Under the pieces are notes generated by a model that saw only the letters and a list, made by a program, of their open reading frames with translations, was not told the origin of the DNA and searched no databases. Made by a program: the position numbers and the translations under genes. This document shows, one piece after another, positions 45,569 through 55,018 of a stretch of 64,000 nucleotides of DNA. Numbering within the stretch: the stretch's first letter is position 1; every line of letters starts with the position of its first letter. Source of the stretch: Desulfovibrionaceae bacterium (GTDB taxonomy: Bacteria; Desulfobacterota; Desulfovibrionia; Desulfovibrionales; Desulfovibrionaceae); contig WRIL01000001.1 in the NCBI GenBank assembly GCA_009782775.1, forward strand, positions 83,536-147,535. Direction: 5' to 3'.

Positions 45569-46630
45569 TCACCCGGCCAACCTGAAAATATCAAAGGCTG
45601 TAGCCAGGATCATCAGGCCTATGAGGAAGATAAAGCCGAAATGGACGCATACTGCCTGGATGCGATCCGGCACCGGCCGGCGGAAGATCACTTCCGCCAG
45701 GTTGAAGAGGACATGCCCTCCATCCAGGGCGGGAATGGGCAGGAGATTGAGCAGGCCTAGATTGATGCTCAAAAGGGCGGTGAGTTTGAGCACCCCCTCC
45801 AGCCCCGAGTGGGTGGCCTGCTGATGCACGGTCTGGACCACCAGTACCGGGCCGCCCAGATTTTCGGCCAGGGGGAGTTCGCTGGTGAAAAGACGGCGGA
45901 TCAGATCCATGATGAACAGGGTTTTACTCCAGGCTTCTTTGAAACCCTCCAAAGCGGCCCGGAAAAAGGAGGCCTCCACAAAACTTCCGCTGGCGCTCAA
46001 CCCCAGAAGATAAAACGTGCGCTCCCGTCCTTCTTCTCCGGCTTGCATGGCCATCGGGACGACTTGCAGGGTGCTTTCATTCCCCTCGTAGCGGCGTAGC
46101 CGCACCTCCAGGCTCCGGCCTTGAGAATTTTGCACCTGATAGCGCAAATCATCCCAGGAGAAAACACCCCGGCCGTTGACGGAGAGGATTCGATCGCCTT
46201 CCTGGAAACCGGCTGTCTCCGCAGGGCTTCCGGGCATTATCGCGCCCACTTCCGGCAAGATCAGGGAATTTCCGCCCCAGATGAGTCCCCAGTAGATAAA
46301 CCAGGCCAGAACGATATTGAAGAACGGTCCGGCGATCACCGTCAGCAGGCGGGCGGACGGCCCGTGGGCGGAATAGCTTTCCGACGGGGTAAAGGGCGCT
46401 TCCACCTCCTCGTCCTTGCGCATGCCCACCAGATCCACATAGCCTCCCAAGGGAAAGACCCCAAGGCGGTAAACGGTCTTTTTTCCTGCCCAGGAAAAGA
46501 GCGCCTTGCCGAAGCCTATGGAAAAAATTTTCACCCCGATGCCCAAAAAACGAGCCGCCAGAAAATGCCCCAATTCATGGAAGAAGATCATCCCTCCCAG
46601 GACCAGTACAATTGCCAAAACGCCGCTCAT
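45569..46630 (-). CDS. rseP: RIP site-2 metalloprotease RseP
   Basis: 353 residues. Intramembrane zinc protease with HELGH (FFHELGHFLAARF) in the first helix, a single PDZ domain (about 120-200, SPAETAGFQEGDRILSVNGRGV) and the third zinc ligand in NLLPIPALDGGHVLF. It cleaves membrane-bound regulators such as anti-sigma factors after a first cut elsewhere. ATG overlaps the stop of the preceding proline-rich gene. The usual dxr/cdsA/uppS neighbours are absent. Confidence 0.95.
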   Translation of the reverse strand: MSGVLAIVLVLGGMIFFHELGHFLAARFLGIGVKIFSIGFGKALFSWAGKKTVYRLGVFPLGGYVDLVGMRKDEEVEAPFTPSESYSAHGPSARLLTVIAGPFFNIVLAWFIYWGLIWGGNSLILPEVGAIMPGSPAETAGFQEGDRILSVNGRGVFSWDDLRYQVQNSQGRSLEVRLRRYEGNESTLQVVPMAMQAGEEGRERTFYLLGLSASGSFVEASFFRAALEGFKEAWSKTLFIMDLIRRLFTSELPLAENLGGPVLVVQTVHQQATHSGLEGVLKLTALLSINLGLLNLLPIPALDGGHVLFNLAEVIFRRPVPDRIQAVCVHFGFIFLIGLMILATAFDIFRLAG

Positions 46631-48045
46631 CGGGAAACTCCGCGCCCGGATGCGCCTCGCTTCCCGGCCAGATCTTCGGCCTTTTGCAGGAAAACCCGGC
46701 TCAGATAATCCATGGAGGAAGAGGCGGCCTGCAGGCTCTGTCCGCTCCTTGGTCCGCGCCGGGCGGCCCAGTTGGCGATGTAAACCAGGCTATCGTTATC
46801 CAGAAAACCTTCCTGCCCACCGGCAACGGCCAGGGCCACCTGCTCCCTGGCCTCGCGCAGGGCCAAAGCCGTCTGGCGGTACTCTTCCTCGACCAAGCTC
46901 ATGGCCTCGGCGGCCAGACGGATGTTTTCCTGTTCTCCTTGTTCCAGGGCCAGCTCCTGGCGGTAACGCGCTTCCAGCATACGGGCATTGGCCTCAAAAC
47001 CGGCTTCTTCCATCTGCCTGAGGAGGCGGATGCTCTCATGAGCCGAGCCGTTTTCGGCATAGGCCAACAGAGCCCGGCCCGCAGCCCTGGCATAGCGCGC
47101 GTAATAGCGCAGCATGGAGATGATCTCCTCATCCCCCAGGCGGATCTCCTGCTCCCCGATATTCCTGATCTGCTCGCCGGCACTCTCCACCAGAAAGCCG
47201 GCCAGCCGATCCGCGTACATTCTGGTCAGAGCCGGAAGCATATACGGATTGAAAACATAGTTGAGCAGAAGCCGGCGATCCCGATAGAAATCACGCCGCC
47301 CTTCGCGTGCGCGGGTCGATACGAAACTGGTCATCGCCAGCCCATAGCGCTGGTTCATGGCGCTTAAAGAAGCCGTGCTGTTTTCCCTGTCCCTGGCCGA
47401 AACATGGCTGCCGCGCGGCCAATAATTGACGGCCAGGAATTCCGCCAGATCCCGCACAAACTCGGTGGTTACCACGGCGTCTTCCCCGCTGCTGGCCATG
47501 CTTCCGGACACGTCAGTCCTGGGCCTGTCCAGGGGAGCGGTATCCGTCTGGGTCACAGCGGATCTGGAAGGATGCACCGCGATGCCCACAGCGCTCGGCC
47601 TGCTGGACTCTTCCCTGACCGGTCTGCCCACGATATTGCCTTGCGTTTTGGCTGGCGGAGGCATGGGAGCGCTGACCGCGGGCCTGGGCGGCGTAACCGG
47701 CGGCAGGATGGGTTCCGCCGGAGGAGCAGGAGAGGGAGGAACGGACGGCTCCGCAACTTCGCCCTCTTCATCCTCTGCCTCATCTGGAGGAGGGGGAGGA
47801 GGAGGGGGAGGAGGCAAGTCCAGGGGCTCTTCCGGCATGACCGGCTTTGGAGGAGGAGGAGCCGCCCTGAAGACCAGCTCGGGCACATCGTGGCGGGTGA
47901 CCCGCATCGGCGCGCTTTTTAGAGCCAGCTCCCTGATGGCCAAGAAAACAGCCGAAAGCAGCAGAGCAAGCAGAAACAAAAAGAGCAGCCAATAGAGCGG
48001 AGATCTCTTCTTACGGACAGATTTTTCCTCAAGATGGTTCGCCAT
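46627..48045 (-). CDS. TonB-like anchored proline-rich protein, unrecognised
   Basis: 472 residues. One N-terminal membrane helix (about 16-38) is followed by a long Pro-rich stretch (about 60-135, runs of P with EE/PP segments). A helical C-terminal domain of about 280 residues has EFVRDLAEFLAVNYWPRGSH and many Glu/Arg/Ala heptad-like segments. The layout is like TonB or a periplasm-spanning linker, but the C-terminus is not a TonB domain. I do not recognise the family. It lies between dapF and rseP, three bases after dapF, and overlaps rseP. Confidence 0.75.
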   Translation of the reverse strand: MANHLEEKSVRKKRSPLYWLLFLFLLALLLSAVFLAIRELALKSAPMRVTRHDVPELVFRAAPPPPKPVMPEEPLDLPPPPPPPPPPDEAEDEEGEVAEPSVPPSPAPPAEPILPPVTPPRPAVSAPMPPPAKTQGNIVGRPVREESSRPSAVGIAVHPSRSAVTQTDTAPLDRPRTDVSGSMASSGEDAVVTTEFVRDLAEFLAVNYWPRGSHVSARDRENSTASLSAMNQRYGLAMTSFVSTRAREGRRDFYRDRRLLLNYVFNPYMLPALTRMYADRLAGFLVESAGEQIRNIGEQEIRLGDEEIISMLRYYARYARAAGRALLAYAENGSAHESIRLLRQMEEAGFEANARMLEARYRQELALEQGEQENIRLAAEAMSLVEEEYRQTALALREAREQVALAVAGGQEGFLDNDSLVYIANWAARRGPRSGQSLQAASSSMDYLSRVFLQKAEDLAGKRGASGRGVSR

Positions 48046-48048
48046 ATG

Positions 48049-48963
48049 TCATTGTCCCGTAAATTCGCCGCTGAACACGGTCCTGGCCGGGCCGCGCATG
48101 TAAACGCAGCCGTCTTCAGCCCAGTCCACCGCCAACTCTCCGCCGCGCAGCTCGATCTCCGCCCGGCGTCCGGTCCAGCGATTCAGGACGCAGGCCACCA
48201 GCACGGCGCAAGCCCCGGTTCCGCAGGCCAGAGTTTCTCCGGATCCGCGCTCCCACACGCGCATCCGCACCCTTTCCCGGTTCAGCACCTGGATAAATTC
48301 AGTATTCACCCGCCTGGGAAAAAGCGGATGGTGTTCAAACGCCGGCCCCAAGCTGTCAATCGGCAAATCCGCCAGATCCGGCCAGGGAAGCACCAGATGC
48401 GGGTTGCCCATGGATACGGCCGTTCCCCGGTAAACCTCGCCCTGTACCAGGATCTCCCGAGCAATAAAATCCTCTCCTTCGGTCCGCACAGGGATATCCT
48501 CCGGCCTTAACCCGGGCCTGCCCATATTCACCCGCACCTCTTCCACCTTGCCTCCACCAGGAAAAAGCTGCAAGAGACGCACTCCGGCCCTGGTCTGCAA
48601 ACGGATTTCCGTCTTGCCGGTCAGGCCCTTTTCATAGACATATTTGCCCACGCAACGCGCGGCGTTGCCGCACATATATCCCTCGGAACCGTCGGCGTTG
48701 AACATGCGCATGCGAAAATCCGCTTCCTCCGCTCTCTCTGGGGCCGGTGGCCCGATGATCACCAGCCCATCGCCGCCCACCCCGAAATGCCGGTCGCTCA
48801 TGCGCACGGCCAGCGCAGCCTTGTCTTCCAGCGGCCGCTCGAATTCTTCCACATAAATATAGTCGTTGCCCAAACCCTCCATCTTGGTGAAGGGAATGGG
48901 CCGCTCCAACGGTCTTCCTTGCGGGGCCGCCGGGCGGACGGCGAAACGAAAATCCCCGGACAC
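48049..48963 (-). CDS. dapF: Diaminopimelate epimerase
   Basis: 304 residues. Converts LL- to meso-diaminopimelate for lysine and peptidoglycan. GTG start at 48963 with GGAGG five bases upstream, abutting the previous stop. Both catalytic cysteines are present: MCGNAARCVG and LACGTGACAV. KMEGLGNDY and SMGNPHLVL complete the family pattern. The N-terminus is about 20 residues longer than usual. Related cell-wall precursor gene lysC is in the same cluster. Confidence 0.96.
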   Translation of the reverse strand: MSGDFRFAVRPAAPQGRPLERPIPFTKMEGLGNDYIYVEEFERPLEDKAALAVRMSDRHFGVGGDGLVIIGPPAPERAEEADFRMRMFNADGSEGYMCGNAARCVGKYVYEKGLTGKTEIRLQTRAGVRLLQLFPGGGKVEEVRVNMGRPGLRPEDIPVRTEGEDFIAREILVQGEVYRGTAVSMGNPHLVLPWPDLADLPIDSLGPAFEHHPLFPRRVNTEFIQVLNRERVRMRVWERGSGETLACGTGACAVLVACVLNRWTGRRAEIELRGGELAVDWAEDGCVYMRGPARTVFSGEFTGQ

Positions 48964-49149
48964 TCAGGCCTCCGGCTTATCCGCTTTTTTCAAGTCCGGC
49001 GCGGACTCGGTCTGCCGCCGCTCCATGGCCATGGCCTCTTCCAGCGCCCTTCCGGAGCAGCCGCGGATCGCCCCGTAACGCGGCTTAAAAACGCGCATCA
49101 AGATATAGCAGGCCACAGTAATCATACCCAAGGCCAATAGAGTGCTCAT
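48964..49149 (-). CDS. Small single-helix membrane protein
   Basis: 61 residues from the ATG at 49149, preceded by AAAGGAAA. A membrane helix (LLALGMITVACYILMRVF) is followed by a basic and polar cytoplasmic tail (FKPRYGAIRGCSGRALEEA). No family recognised. Its stop abuts the dapF GTG, so it belongs to the cluster. Confidence 0.65.
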   Translation of the reverse strand: MSTLLALGMITVACYILMRVFKPRYGAIRGCSGRALEEAMAMERRQTESAPDLKKADKPEA

Positions 49150-49214
49150 GCCGTTTCCTTTGTTTGTGCCTTCTTTAATTACGCATTCAACGGCAAAATG
49201 CAAGAAGCCGGAGG

Positions 49215-50393
49215 TTACCCTGGAAAACGCCGGTAGATGGGCTCCAGCAGCTCGCTGATCTCCGCCAGATGGTCAACCAGGACGGGATCAAAGTGCTGGC
49301 CGGAATCCTTGCGTAGTTGGGCCAGCGCGTCATCGAAGGTCCATGGCTTTTTGTAGCAACGGGGGGAGACCAGCGCGTCAAACACGTCCGCAATGGCCGT
49401 AATCCTGGCCCCCAGAGGGATATCTTCCCCGGAGAGCCTGCCTTCATCCCCGCTTCCGGCATAACCCCGGCCGTTCCATCTCTGGTGGTGATGCAGAGCG
49501 ATGTCATGGGCCAGAACGGATAAATCCCCGTGGGCATCGTCCAGGATGGAGGCCCCCAGGGCGGTATGCCCGCGCATGATCCCGAATTCTTCCTCATTGA
49601 GCGCTCCCGGTTTTTTCAGGATGGCCTCGCTGATGCCCACCTTGCCGATGTCATGCAACATGGCTGCCAGACGCAGATTGCCCTTTTCCTGGAGCAAAAC
49701 GTCCAGAATATGCCCGCGCTTGACCGCCCAGGCGTGGTACAATTCAGCCGCGATGGCCCCTACCCGTTCCGCATGCGGGCCGGTTTCCGCGGGATCATGC
49801 ACCGCCGCCATACGCAAAATGCCGTAAATACCTCTTTTTTCCGCTTCACTGAGTTCCAAAATGCCCGAGACTTCCCGCGCCAGCATGCGCATATCGCCTT
49901 CCATATCGGCATTGAACGGACAAGGGTTATGCTGTGGATCCAGGCTGTTGATCAGTTGCAACACCCCCAGAGCGTGACCGCGGCGATCCAGAAAAGGCAG
50001 AGTCAGCATGGAGCTGGTCACAAAGCCGGTCTTCCGGTCAAAAGCGTCGTTGAAGGAATACGGTGCGCCCTGCGGAAGCGCGCGCACGTTCGCCAGGTTC
50101 AAGGATCTACCGGTGGAGGCCACATAACCGGCAATGGATTTTTCCGAAACCGGCAGACGGATGGCGGCGTAGGCATGACGATGCGCTTCGTCGACCGGAA
50201 AAAGACTGTCATTATGAGTATAGGCGAAAACCAGTTCCAGCCTTTCCCGCAGATAAATGGTTCCGGCGTCGGCCCTGGTTATCTCCCTGGCCATGGCCAG
50301 GATGCGGTCCAGCAAGGCATTGCGATCCCGGTAGCCGGAAATTTCCTCTATAAAACCGGAGAGACGATTGCTCACCCGTGAATTCCTATCCAT
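49215..50393 (-). CDS. GAF-HD-GYP phosphodiesterase-like protein
   Basis: 392 residues. GAF sensor domain (about 20-165) followed by an HD-GYP domain (about 200-385). The HD metal site is AAMLHDIGKVGI, RGHTALGASIL provides the next His, and DIALHHHQRWNGRGYAG replaces the canonical ...DGxGYP with N and GYA. ITAIADVFDALVS follows as usual. HD-GYP proteins hydrolyse cyclic di-GMP; the altered GYP triplet makes activity uncertain. It lies 45 bases after the cyclase gene and may be co-expressed with it. SD GGAGAAGGAT. Confidence 0.9.
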   Translation of the reverse strand: MDRNSRVSNRLSGFIEEISGYRDRNALLDRILAMAREITRADAGTIYLRERLELVFAYTHNDSLFPVDEAHRHAYAAIRLPVSEKSIAGYVASTGRSLNLANVRALPQGAPYSFNDAFDRKTGFVTSSMLTLPFLDRRGHALGVLQLINSLDPQHNPCPFNADMEGDMRMLAREVSGILELSEAEKRGIYGILRMAAVHDPAETGPHAERVGAIAAELYHAWAVKRGHILDVLLQEKGNLRLAAMLHDIGKVGISEAILKKPGALNEEEFGIMRGHTALGASILDDAHGDLSVLAHDIALHHHQRWNGRGYAGSGDEGRLSGEDIPLGARITAIADVFDALVSPRCYKKPWTFDDALAQLRKDSGQHFDPVLVDHLAEISELLEPIYRRFPG

Positions 50394-50438
50394 ATCCTTC
50401 TCCTTGTACCGACATGCCGCGGCCCGGTCCTCCCCTGC

Positions 50439-52655
50439 CTATTTGGCCGAAAGCTCCCACACCCCGGTCCAGTCCGCGTCCGGAGCCGCCAGTAAGCCGG
50501 TCTCCATGATTTCAAGGCAGCGCCGCAGGTAAGCGGCTGAGGGCGGGTCTTCCGCCGCCAAGGGGACGAAAAGAGTCCGGGCCGCCGACAGATCCCCGGC
50601 CTGAAAACAACAGAGGGCCACTGCAAAATTCTCCAACAGCCCGGCCCTTGCCTCGGCCTCGGCCGGACGCAGGGGTTCGAACACGCGTACGCCCTCCTGG
50701 CGGCCGACCACCCGGAGCAGACCAAGATCCCTGCCGGTAAATTCCGTATCCTGAAGTGGTTTTTTCCGCAAGTCCAGGGCTCCGGCCGCTTCAAAAGCGG
50801 CTTGAGAGACAATGATCCTGGTGCCGAAAACCTTGTTGACCCCTTCCAGGCGGGAGGCCAAGTTCACCGCATCCCCCAGCATGGTGTAGTCAAAACGGGA
50901 TCGCGAACCTAGGTTGCCCACCACCGCCGGGCCGGTGTTCAGACCGATGCGCATGACCAACGGCCGCCCGGCTAGGGACTGAAAACGCGTCCGGCGCGCC
51001 TCCAGGGCCTCCTGACAGCGCAAGGCGGCGCGCAGGGCGCGGGCCGCATGGTCGGCCTGTTCTTGGGGCGCGTTCCAGAAAGCGATGATGGCATCACCTT
51101 CGTATTTGTCAATGGTGCCGCCTTCCTCCAGGATGATATCCGACATCAATGAAAGATACTCGTTAAGCAGCATGGTCAAATCCTCGGGCGCAAGCCGCTC
51201 GGATATGGCGCTGAAAGACTCCAGGTCGGAGAAAAAAATGGACAGGAGGCGTCTTTCTCCTCCCAGTTTCAGCCTTCCCGGCTCCTGGATGATCTGGCTG
51301 ATCACTTCCGGGCTGAGGTACTGGCTGAAGGCGCTTTTAAGAAAACGCCGCTGTCGGCCTTCGGTGGCGTAGGCCAGGAGTATGGACAGGGTCAGGGAAA
51401 GAAAGATCGCGAGCAGGATCGGGGCCAGGGGCAACTGGAAGGAAGCGCGGTAAGCGGCCATGCTCAAGGCCGGGGGCGCGACCAAAAAGGCCGGGACCAG
51501 GATGAGCAGTTGCGCCAGCCGCTTGCTCCGCAGGGCGGAAAAAGCCGCCGCCAAACTGAGAATGCCGGCCAGGACAAAGGTCAGCCAGGAAGGAACAGGG
51601 CTTATGAAGTCGCCGGCCAGTAAATTATCCAGAGCCGTGGCGTGCAGTTCCACCCCGGCAAAGCTCCCGTCAGTGGGTGACGGCCGCAGATCCAGGAGAG
51701 CTGGGGCGGTGAAGCCGAAAAGAACATGCCGGCCGCGTAATTCCTCCGGGGCAATGACCGGCTCCAGCCCCTCGCGCAAACGTAATTCGCTCTGGATGAC
51801 AGCGGCTGCGCTGAAGGCGGCATGGGTTCCGCTCCTGCCCCGAAAGTTCAGGATGGCCCGGCCTCCAAGCTCCAAAGGGGCGTCCAGAGAAATACGCGTT
51901 TCCCGCCAGGCCGAAAGCGTCCCGGCAGAATCTTCCGTAGCGGCGGCAGCGGAACGAATGAGCAGGGTACTACTATTCAGGCGCGAAACCTGGCTTCCCG
52001 GCCTATTCAGCAGATAGGCGGCCAAGGCCAGGGAGGGCGCGGGTTTCCCGTCAAAAAAGGCCAGGGGGGTCAGGGCGCGAAAGATGCCGTCCGCATCCGG
52101 CAACTGGTTCACCATGCCCAGAGCGGAAGCTCCGGATAAAAGCTCCGGGGTGGGGAAGCCGGCCCTGGAATAAGCATGCCCCGGCGGCATGTCCCCCAGC
52201 CGCCAGTCCACGGGCAGTTCCGGGACCTGCCCCGGCCAGGAAGCGCTTTGCCCTTCCCCCAGCACAAAGGAGAGGATCAACCGGCCATTGTCCAGGCCGG
52301 CCAAGGCCAGAGCGCGATCATCCTCCACTCCGTACAGTGAGGATTCTGAAAAAAGCACATCCAGGGAAAGGGCGGCCGCCCCGGCCCGGCGGCAGAAATC
52401 CAAGATCAGGCCATAGACCTCGCGCGGCCAGGGCCAGGACAGGCCGTTTTCCCGCGCCCCCCAATCCAGGCTGCTCTGATCCAGCTCAATAATGCGAATA
52501 TGCTCCGTGAAAGGCGATGGGCGGGCCAGGAGACGCACGCGCGCGTTCCAGCTCTGCCATTCCAAGGATCGCAGGAGTCCCGCGCCCTGCGCTCCAAAGG
52601 CCAGAATCAGGCCCAATAAGCCGCAGATCAGAGTTTTGGCTATCCCGCCGGTCAT
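50439..52655 (-). CDS. CHASE2-adenylate/guanylate cyclase
   Basis: 738 residues. N-terminal helix, an extracytoplasmic CHASE2 sensor (about 30-345: IRIIELDQSSLDWGARENG, GFPTPELLSGASALGMVNQLPDADGIFR), three membrane helices (about 350-430), then a class III nucleotide cyclase domain (about 465-665). Both metal Asp (IFFSDLESF and IDKYEGDAIIAFW) and YTMLGDAVNLASRLEGVNK are present. It would make cAMP (or cGMP) in response to an external signal. About 75 extra residues end the protein. Followed by the HD-GYP gene. Confidence 0.93.
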   Translation of the reverse strand: MTGGIAKTLICGLLGLILAFGAQGAGLLRSLEWQSWNARVRLLARPSPFTEHIRIIELDQSSLDWGARENGLSWPWPREVYGLILDFCRRAGAAALSLDVLFSESSLYGVEDDRALALAGLDNGRLILSFVLGEGQSASWPGQVPELPVDWRLGDMPPGHAYSRAGFPTPELLSGASALGMVNQLPDADGIFRALTPLAFFDGKPAPSLALAAYLLNRPGSQVSRLNSSTLLIRSAAAATEDSAGTLSAWRETRISLDAPLELGGRAILNFRGRSGTHAAFSAAAVIQSELRLREGLEPVIAPEELRGRHVLFGFTAPALLDLRPSPTDGSFAGVELHATALDNLLAGDFISPVPSWLTFVLAGILSLAAAFSALRSKRLAQLLILVPAFLVAPPALSMAAYRASFQLPLAPILLAIFLSLTLSILLAYATEGRQRRFLKSAFSQYLSPEVISQIIQEPGRLKLGGERRLLSIFFSDLESFSAISERLAPEDLTMLLNEYLSLMSDIILEEGGTIDKYEGDAIIAFWNAPQEQADHAARALRAALRCQEALEARRTRFQSLAGRPLVMRIGLNTGPAVVGNLGSRSRFDYTMLGDAVNLASRLEGVNKVFGTRIIVSQAAFEAAGALDLRKKPLQDTEFTGRDLGLLRVVGRQEGVRVFEPLRPAEAEARAGLLENFAVALCCFQAGDLSAARTLFVPLAAEDPPSAAYLRRCLEIMETGLLAAPDADWTGVWELSAK

Positions 52656-52679
52656 CCCCAGGTCACCCGGATCACCTGA

Positions 52680-53585
52680 TCATCGGGCGCTGTAAGCGCC
52701 CAGCGCGGCCTGGAAACGGTCGCTGCGCACCGTCGTATCCGGAACGGGCGCGTCCTTTCCAGCCTTCAGGGCCTCCAGGCGCTGAACAGCGGTGGGATGG
52801 GTGCTGCCGAACCCGGCGCTGCCCGCCGGCACCCGACGCCGCATGCTCTCCAGCACGGCATGGAGCGAACGCGGATCATAGCCGCCCCGGATCAGGATCT
52901 CCACGGCCGCGGCGTCCGCCGCGTATTCCCGGCTGCGCGAATAGCCATTGGTCATCAGCGTATTGGCAATATCACCGACAGAATCGGAAAAAGCGCGCAA
53001 GAGTTCAGGGTTGACCCGGCCTCCGGCCTGCCGCACGGCGACATCCTTGCCGACGCCGGCCATGGTCTCGCCCAGTTTGGCGTTGCGAATCGCGCCCACC
53101 GCGTCCCTATTCTGAACATGGGCGATCTCATGGGCCAGGACCGCGGCCAGTTCACCCTCGCCGGACAAAAGGCCGATCATGCCCTTAGTTACGAAAATAA
53201 AGCCGCCGGGCGCGGCAAAGGCGTTGACCTCCGGCGAGTCCAGCAGGAGGAAATGATAACCCACAAAGGTTTCAGGCATGTCTGAATACAGGGCCAGTCC
53301 CTGTCCCAGACGATTGAGATAGATATTGGCCTTTTCATCATTGCCGGCCGGATAGCGCGATAGGATCTGCGCGCCCACGGCCCGGCCAAGATAATATTCC
53401 TGTTCCGGGGTCATATCCGCCGCCGCCACTTCCTGGATCACGTCCCCCGTCTGCCTGAGCGTATCAGCTCCGCCGGGAACCTTGGCGGCAAGGTCGTCGG
53501 GTATCATGGAGACAAGGTCATCCATAACGCAGGCGGAAAAAGACAAGGACAACAAAACCAACGGCAAAAACAAACGTCGCTTCAT
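52680..53585 (-). CDS. M48 metalloprotease lipoprotein
   Basis: 301 residues. Lipoprotein signal with lipobox SFSAC (MKRRLFLPLVLLSLSFSAC). The zinc protease motif is LAHEIAHVQNRDA, and the third ligand is in SREYAADAAAVEIL. It resembles BepA/YfgC-like M48 proteases that watch outer-membrane protein assembly. The ATG overlaps the stop of the SH3 gene by four bases, so the two are coupled and likely act together in the periplasm. Confidence 0.93.
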   Translation of the reverse strand: MKRRLFLPLVLLSLSFSACVMDDLVSMIPDDLAAKVPGGADTLRQTGDVIQEVAAADMTPEQEYYLGRAVGAQILSRYPAGNDEKANIYLNRLGQGLALYSDMPETFVGYHFLLLDSPEVNAFAAPGGFIFVTKGMIGLLSGEGELAAVLAHEIAHVQNRDAVGAIRNAKLGETMAGVGKDVAVRQAGGRVNPELLRAFSDSVGDIANTLMTNGYSRSREYAADAAAVEILIRGGYDPRSLHAVLESMRRRVPAGSAGFGSTHPTAVQRLEALKAGKDAPVPDTTVRSDRFQAALGAYSAR

Positions 53586-54049
53586 TGCCCCCTCCCGGCG
53601 TACAGAAAGGCCGCGCTTTCCTCAGGCGAGTAGCTGTAACGCAACATCTTATCCACCCCGGCGTAACCGTTGGGATTATCCTTGCGCCAACCCTGCTCCG
53701 TCTCCTTGTCAAAACCTTTGCCCGCCATGCTCACCGTACGCTCGTCCGTCCGCGCCGCCGCATCCTGCGACCCGGAGAACAGACTCAACCTGTTTTCAGC
53801 CGCCGCGCTCTTGTGCAACCAGCCCTGTCTGGAAGATCCGCTCACCAGAAACCAGGGATCACGCTCTTCTTGAACCGTGACCTTTTGCCCGTTGAAAACA
53901 AAGCCCACCGGTTTGCCCGTGAAAGAAGGCGCAGCCCTGAGCTGGACGCTTTGTACCTGAATCACCAGCTCCCTCCCGGCGGCCAGGACCGCTCCCGCCG
54001 ACAGAAGCAAGACCAGCAGAGGAATAAATATGGAATAAGCCATACGCAT
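53582..54049 (-). CDS. Secreted SH3-domain protein
   Basis: 155 residues. Signal peptide (IFIPLLVLLLSAGAVLA) followed by a bacterial SH3-like domain (about 28-85, VQLRAAPSFTGKPVGFVFNGQKVTVQEERDPW shape). The C-terminal 70 residues are polar and unique (NGYAGVDKMLRYSYSPEES). Probably binds peptidoglycan or the M48 protease next door. GGAGG site eight bases before the ATG. Confidence 0.85.
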   Translation of the reverse strand: MRMAYSIFIPLLVLLLSAGAVLAAGRELVIQVQSVQLRAAPSFTGKPVGFVFNGQKVTVQEERDPWFLVSGSSRQGWLHKSAAAENRLSLFSGSQDAAARTDERTVSMAGKGFDKETEQGWRKDNPNGYAGVDKMLRYSYSPEESAAFLYAGRGQ

Positions 54050-54087
54050 GTATGAATCCTCCTCTTAGAGCATTGTCCCCACGAAAC

Positions 54088-55008
54088 TCACCAGGACTGC
54101 CCCAGTCCAAGCTGATGCAAAAAAGCCGGATCTTCGGGCCAGTTTTCCCTAACCTTGACCCAGAGTTCCAGGTGAACCTTGCTTTGAAGCAGGGCGGCCA
54201 ATTCCTGGCGGGCGCTCTGTCCCACGATCTTGAGGTTTTTGCCGCCCTGACCGATGACCATGCCTTTATGCGATTCCCGTCCAACATAGATGATGGCGCT
54301 GATACGGGTAAGACCGGGATCTTCCTGCCAGCTTTCGATGTCCACAGCCGTAAAATAGGGCAATTCCTGGCGCAGGCCCAGGAAGAGCTTTTCCCGGATA
54401 ATTTCCGCGGCCATGAAACGCAGGGACAGGGTGGAGAGCTGATCCTCCGGAAACTGGGCCTCCCGTTCCGGCAGCCTGGTTTTGAGCCCGGCCAGAAGTT
54501 CCGGCAGCCCGTCTTTGAGCAGGGCGGACACCGGAAAAATTTCCACACCGGGCAGTTGGGCGTTAAGCTTTTCCAAAAGCGGAAGCAGGCGGGATTTATC
54601 CCCCAGCAAATCAGCCTTGTTCACGGCCAGGAACAAAGGACGCTTTTCGGAGCGCAGGGAAGGCAGCAGGGGCTTCAGGTCGTTATCCAGAAAATCCGGT
54701 CGCCGGGCATACATATCTCCGTCCAGGATGAGCAGGAGAAGGTCGGCCTGCTCCATAGCCTGCCAGGCCGCCTGCAGGAGCAGGCGGTTCATCTTGCCGT
54801 GCTGCTGGTGTACGCCCGGGGTATCCATGAAGATGATCTGGGCCTCCCGGTCCGAGAGGATGCCGGTGATCTGGTTGCGCGTGGTCTGCGGCCTGGGGGT
54901 GACGATGGCTACTTTCTGCCCCAGGCAACTGTTCAGAAAGGTGGATTTGCCGGCATTGGGCGGCCCCATGATGGCCACCCAGCCGCAACGGAAATTGCCG
55001 GATTTCAA
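54088..55008 (-). CDS. era: GTPase Era
   Basis: 306 residues. Binds 16S rRNA and helps 30S maturation. GTPase motifs: G1 GPPNAGKST, G3 DTPGVHQ, G4 NKAD. A C-terminal KH domain follows (IYVGRESHKGMVIGQGGKNLKIVG). The start is a TTG at 55008 with AAGGGA six bases upstream, in the lysC-era gap; no ATG gives a correct N-terminus. Confidence 0.94.
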   Translation of the reverse strand: MKSGNFRCGWVAIMGPPNAGKSTFLNSCLGQKVAIVTPRPQTTRNQITGILSDREAQIIFMDTPGVHQQHGKMNRLLLQAAWQAMEQADLLLLILDGDMYARRPDFLDNDLKPLLPSLRSEKRPLFLAVNKADLLGDKSRLLPLLEKLNAQLPGVEIFPVSALLKDGLPELLAGLKTRLPEREAQFPEDQLSTLSLRFMAAEIIREKLFLGLRQELPYFTAVDIESWQEDPGLTRISAIIYVGRESHKGMVIGQGGKNLKIVGQSARQELAALLQSKVHLELWVKVRENWPEDPAFLHQLGLGQSW

Positions 55009-55018
55009 AATGCTTCCC

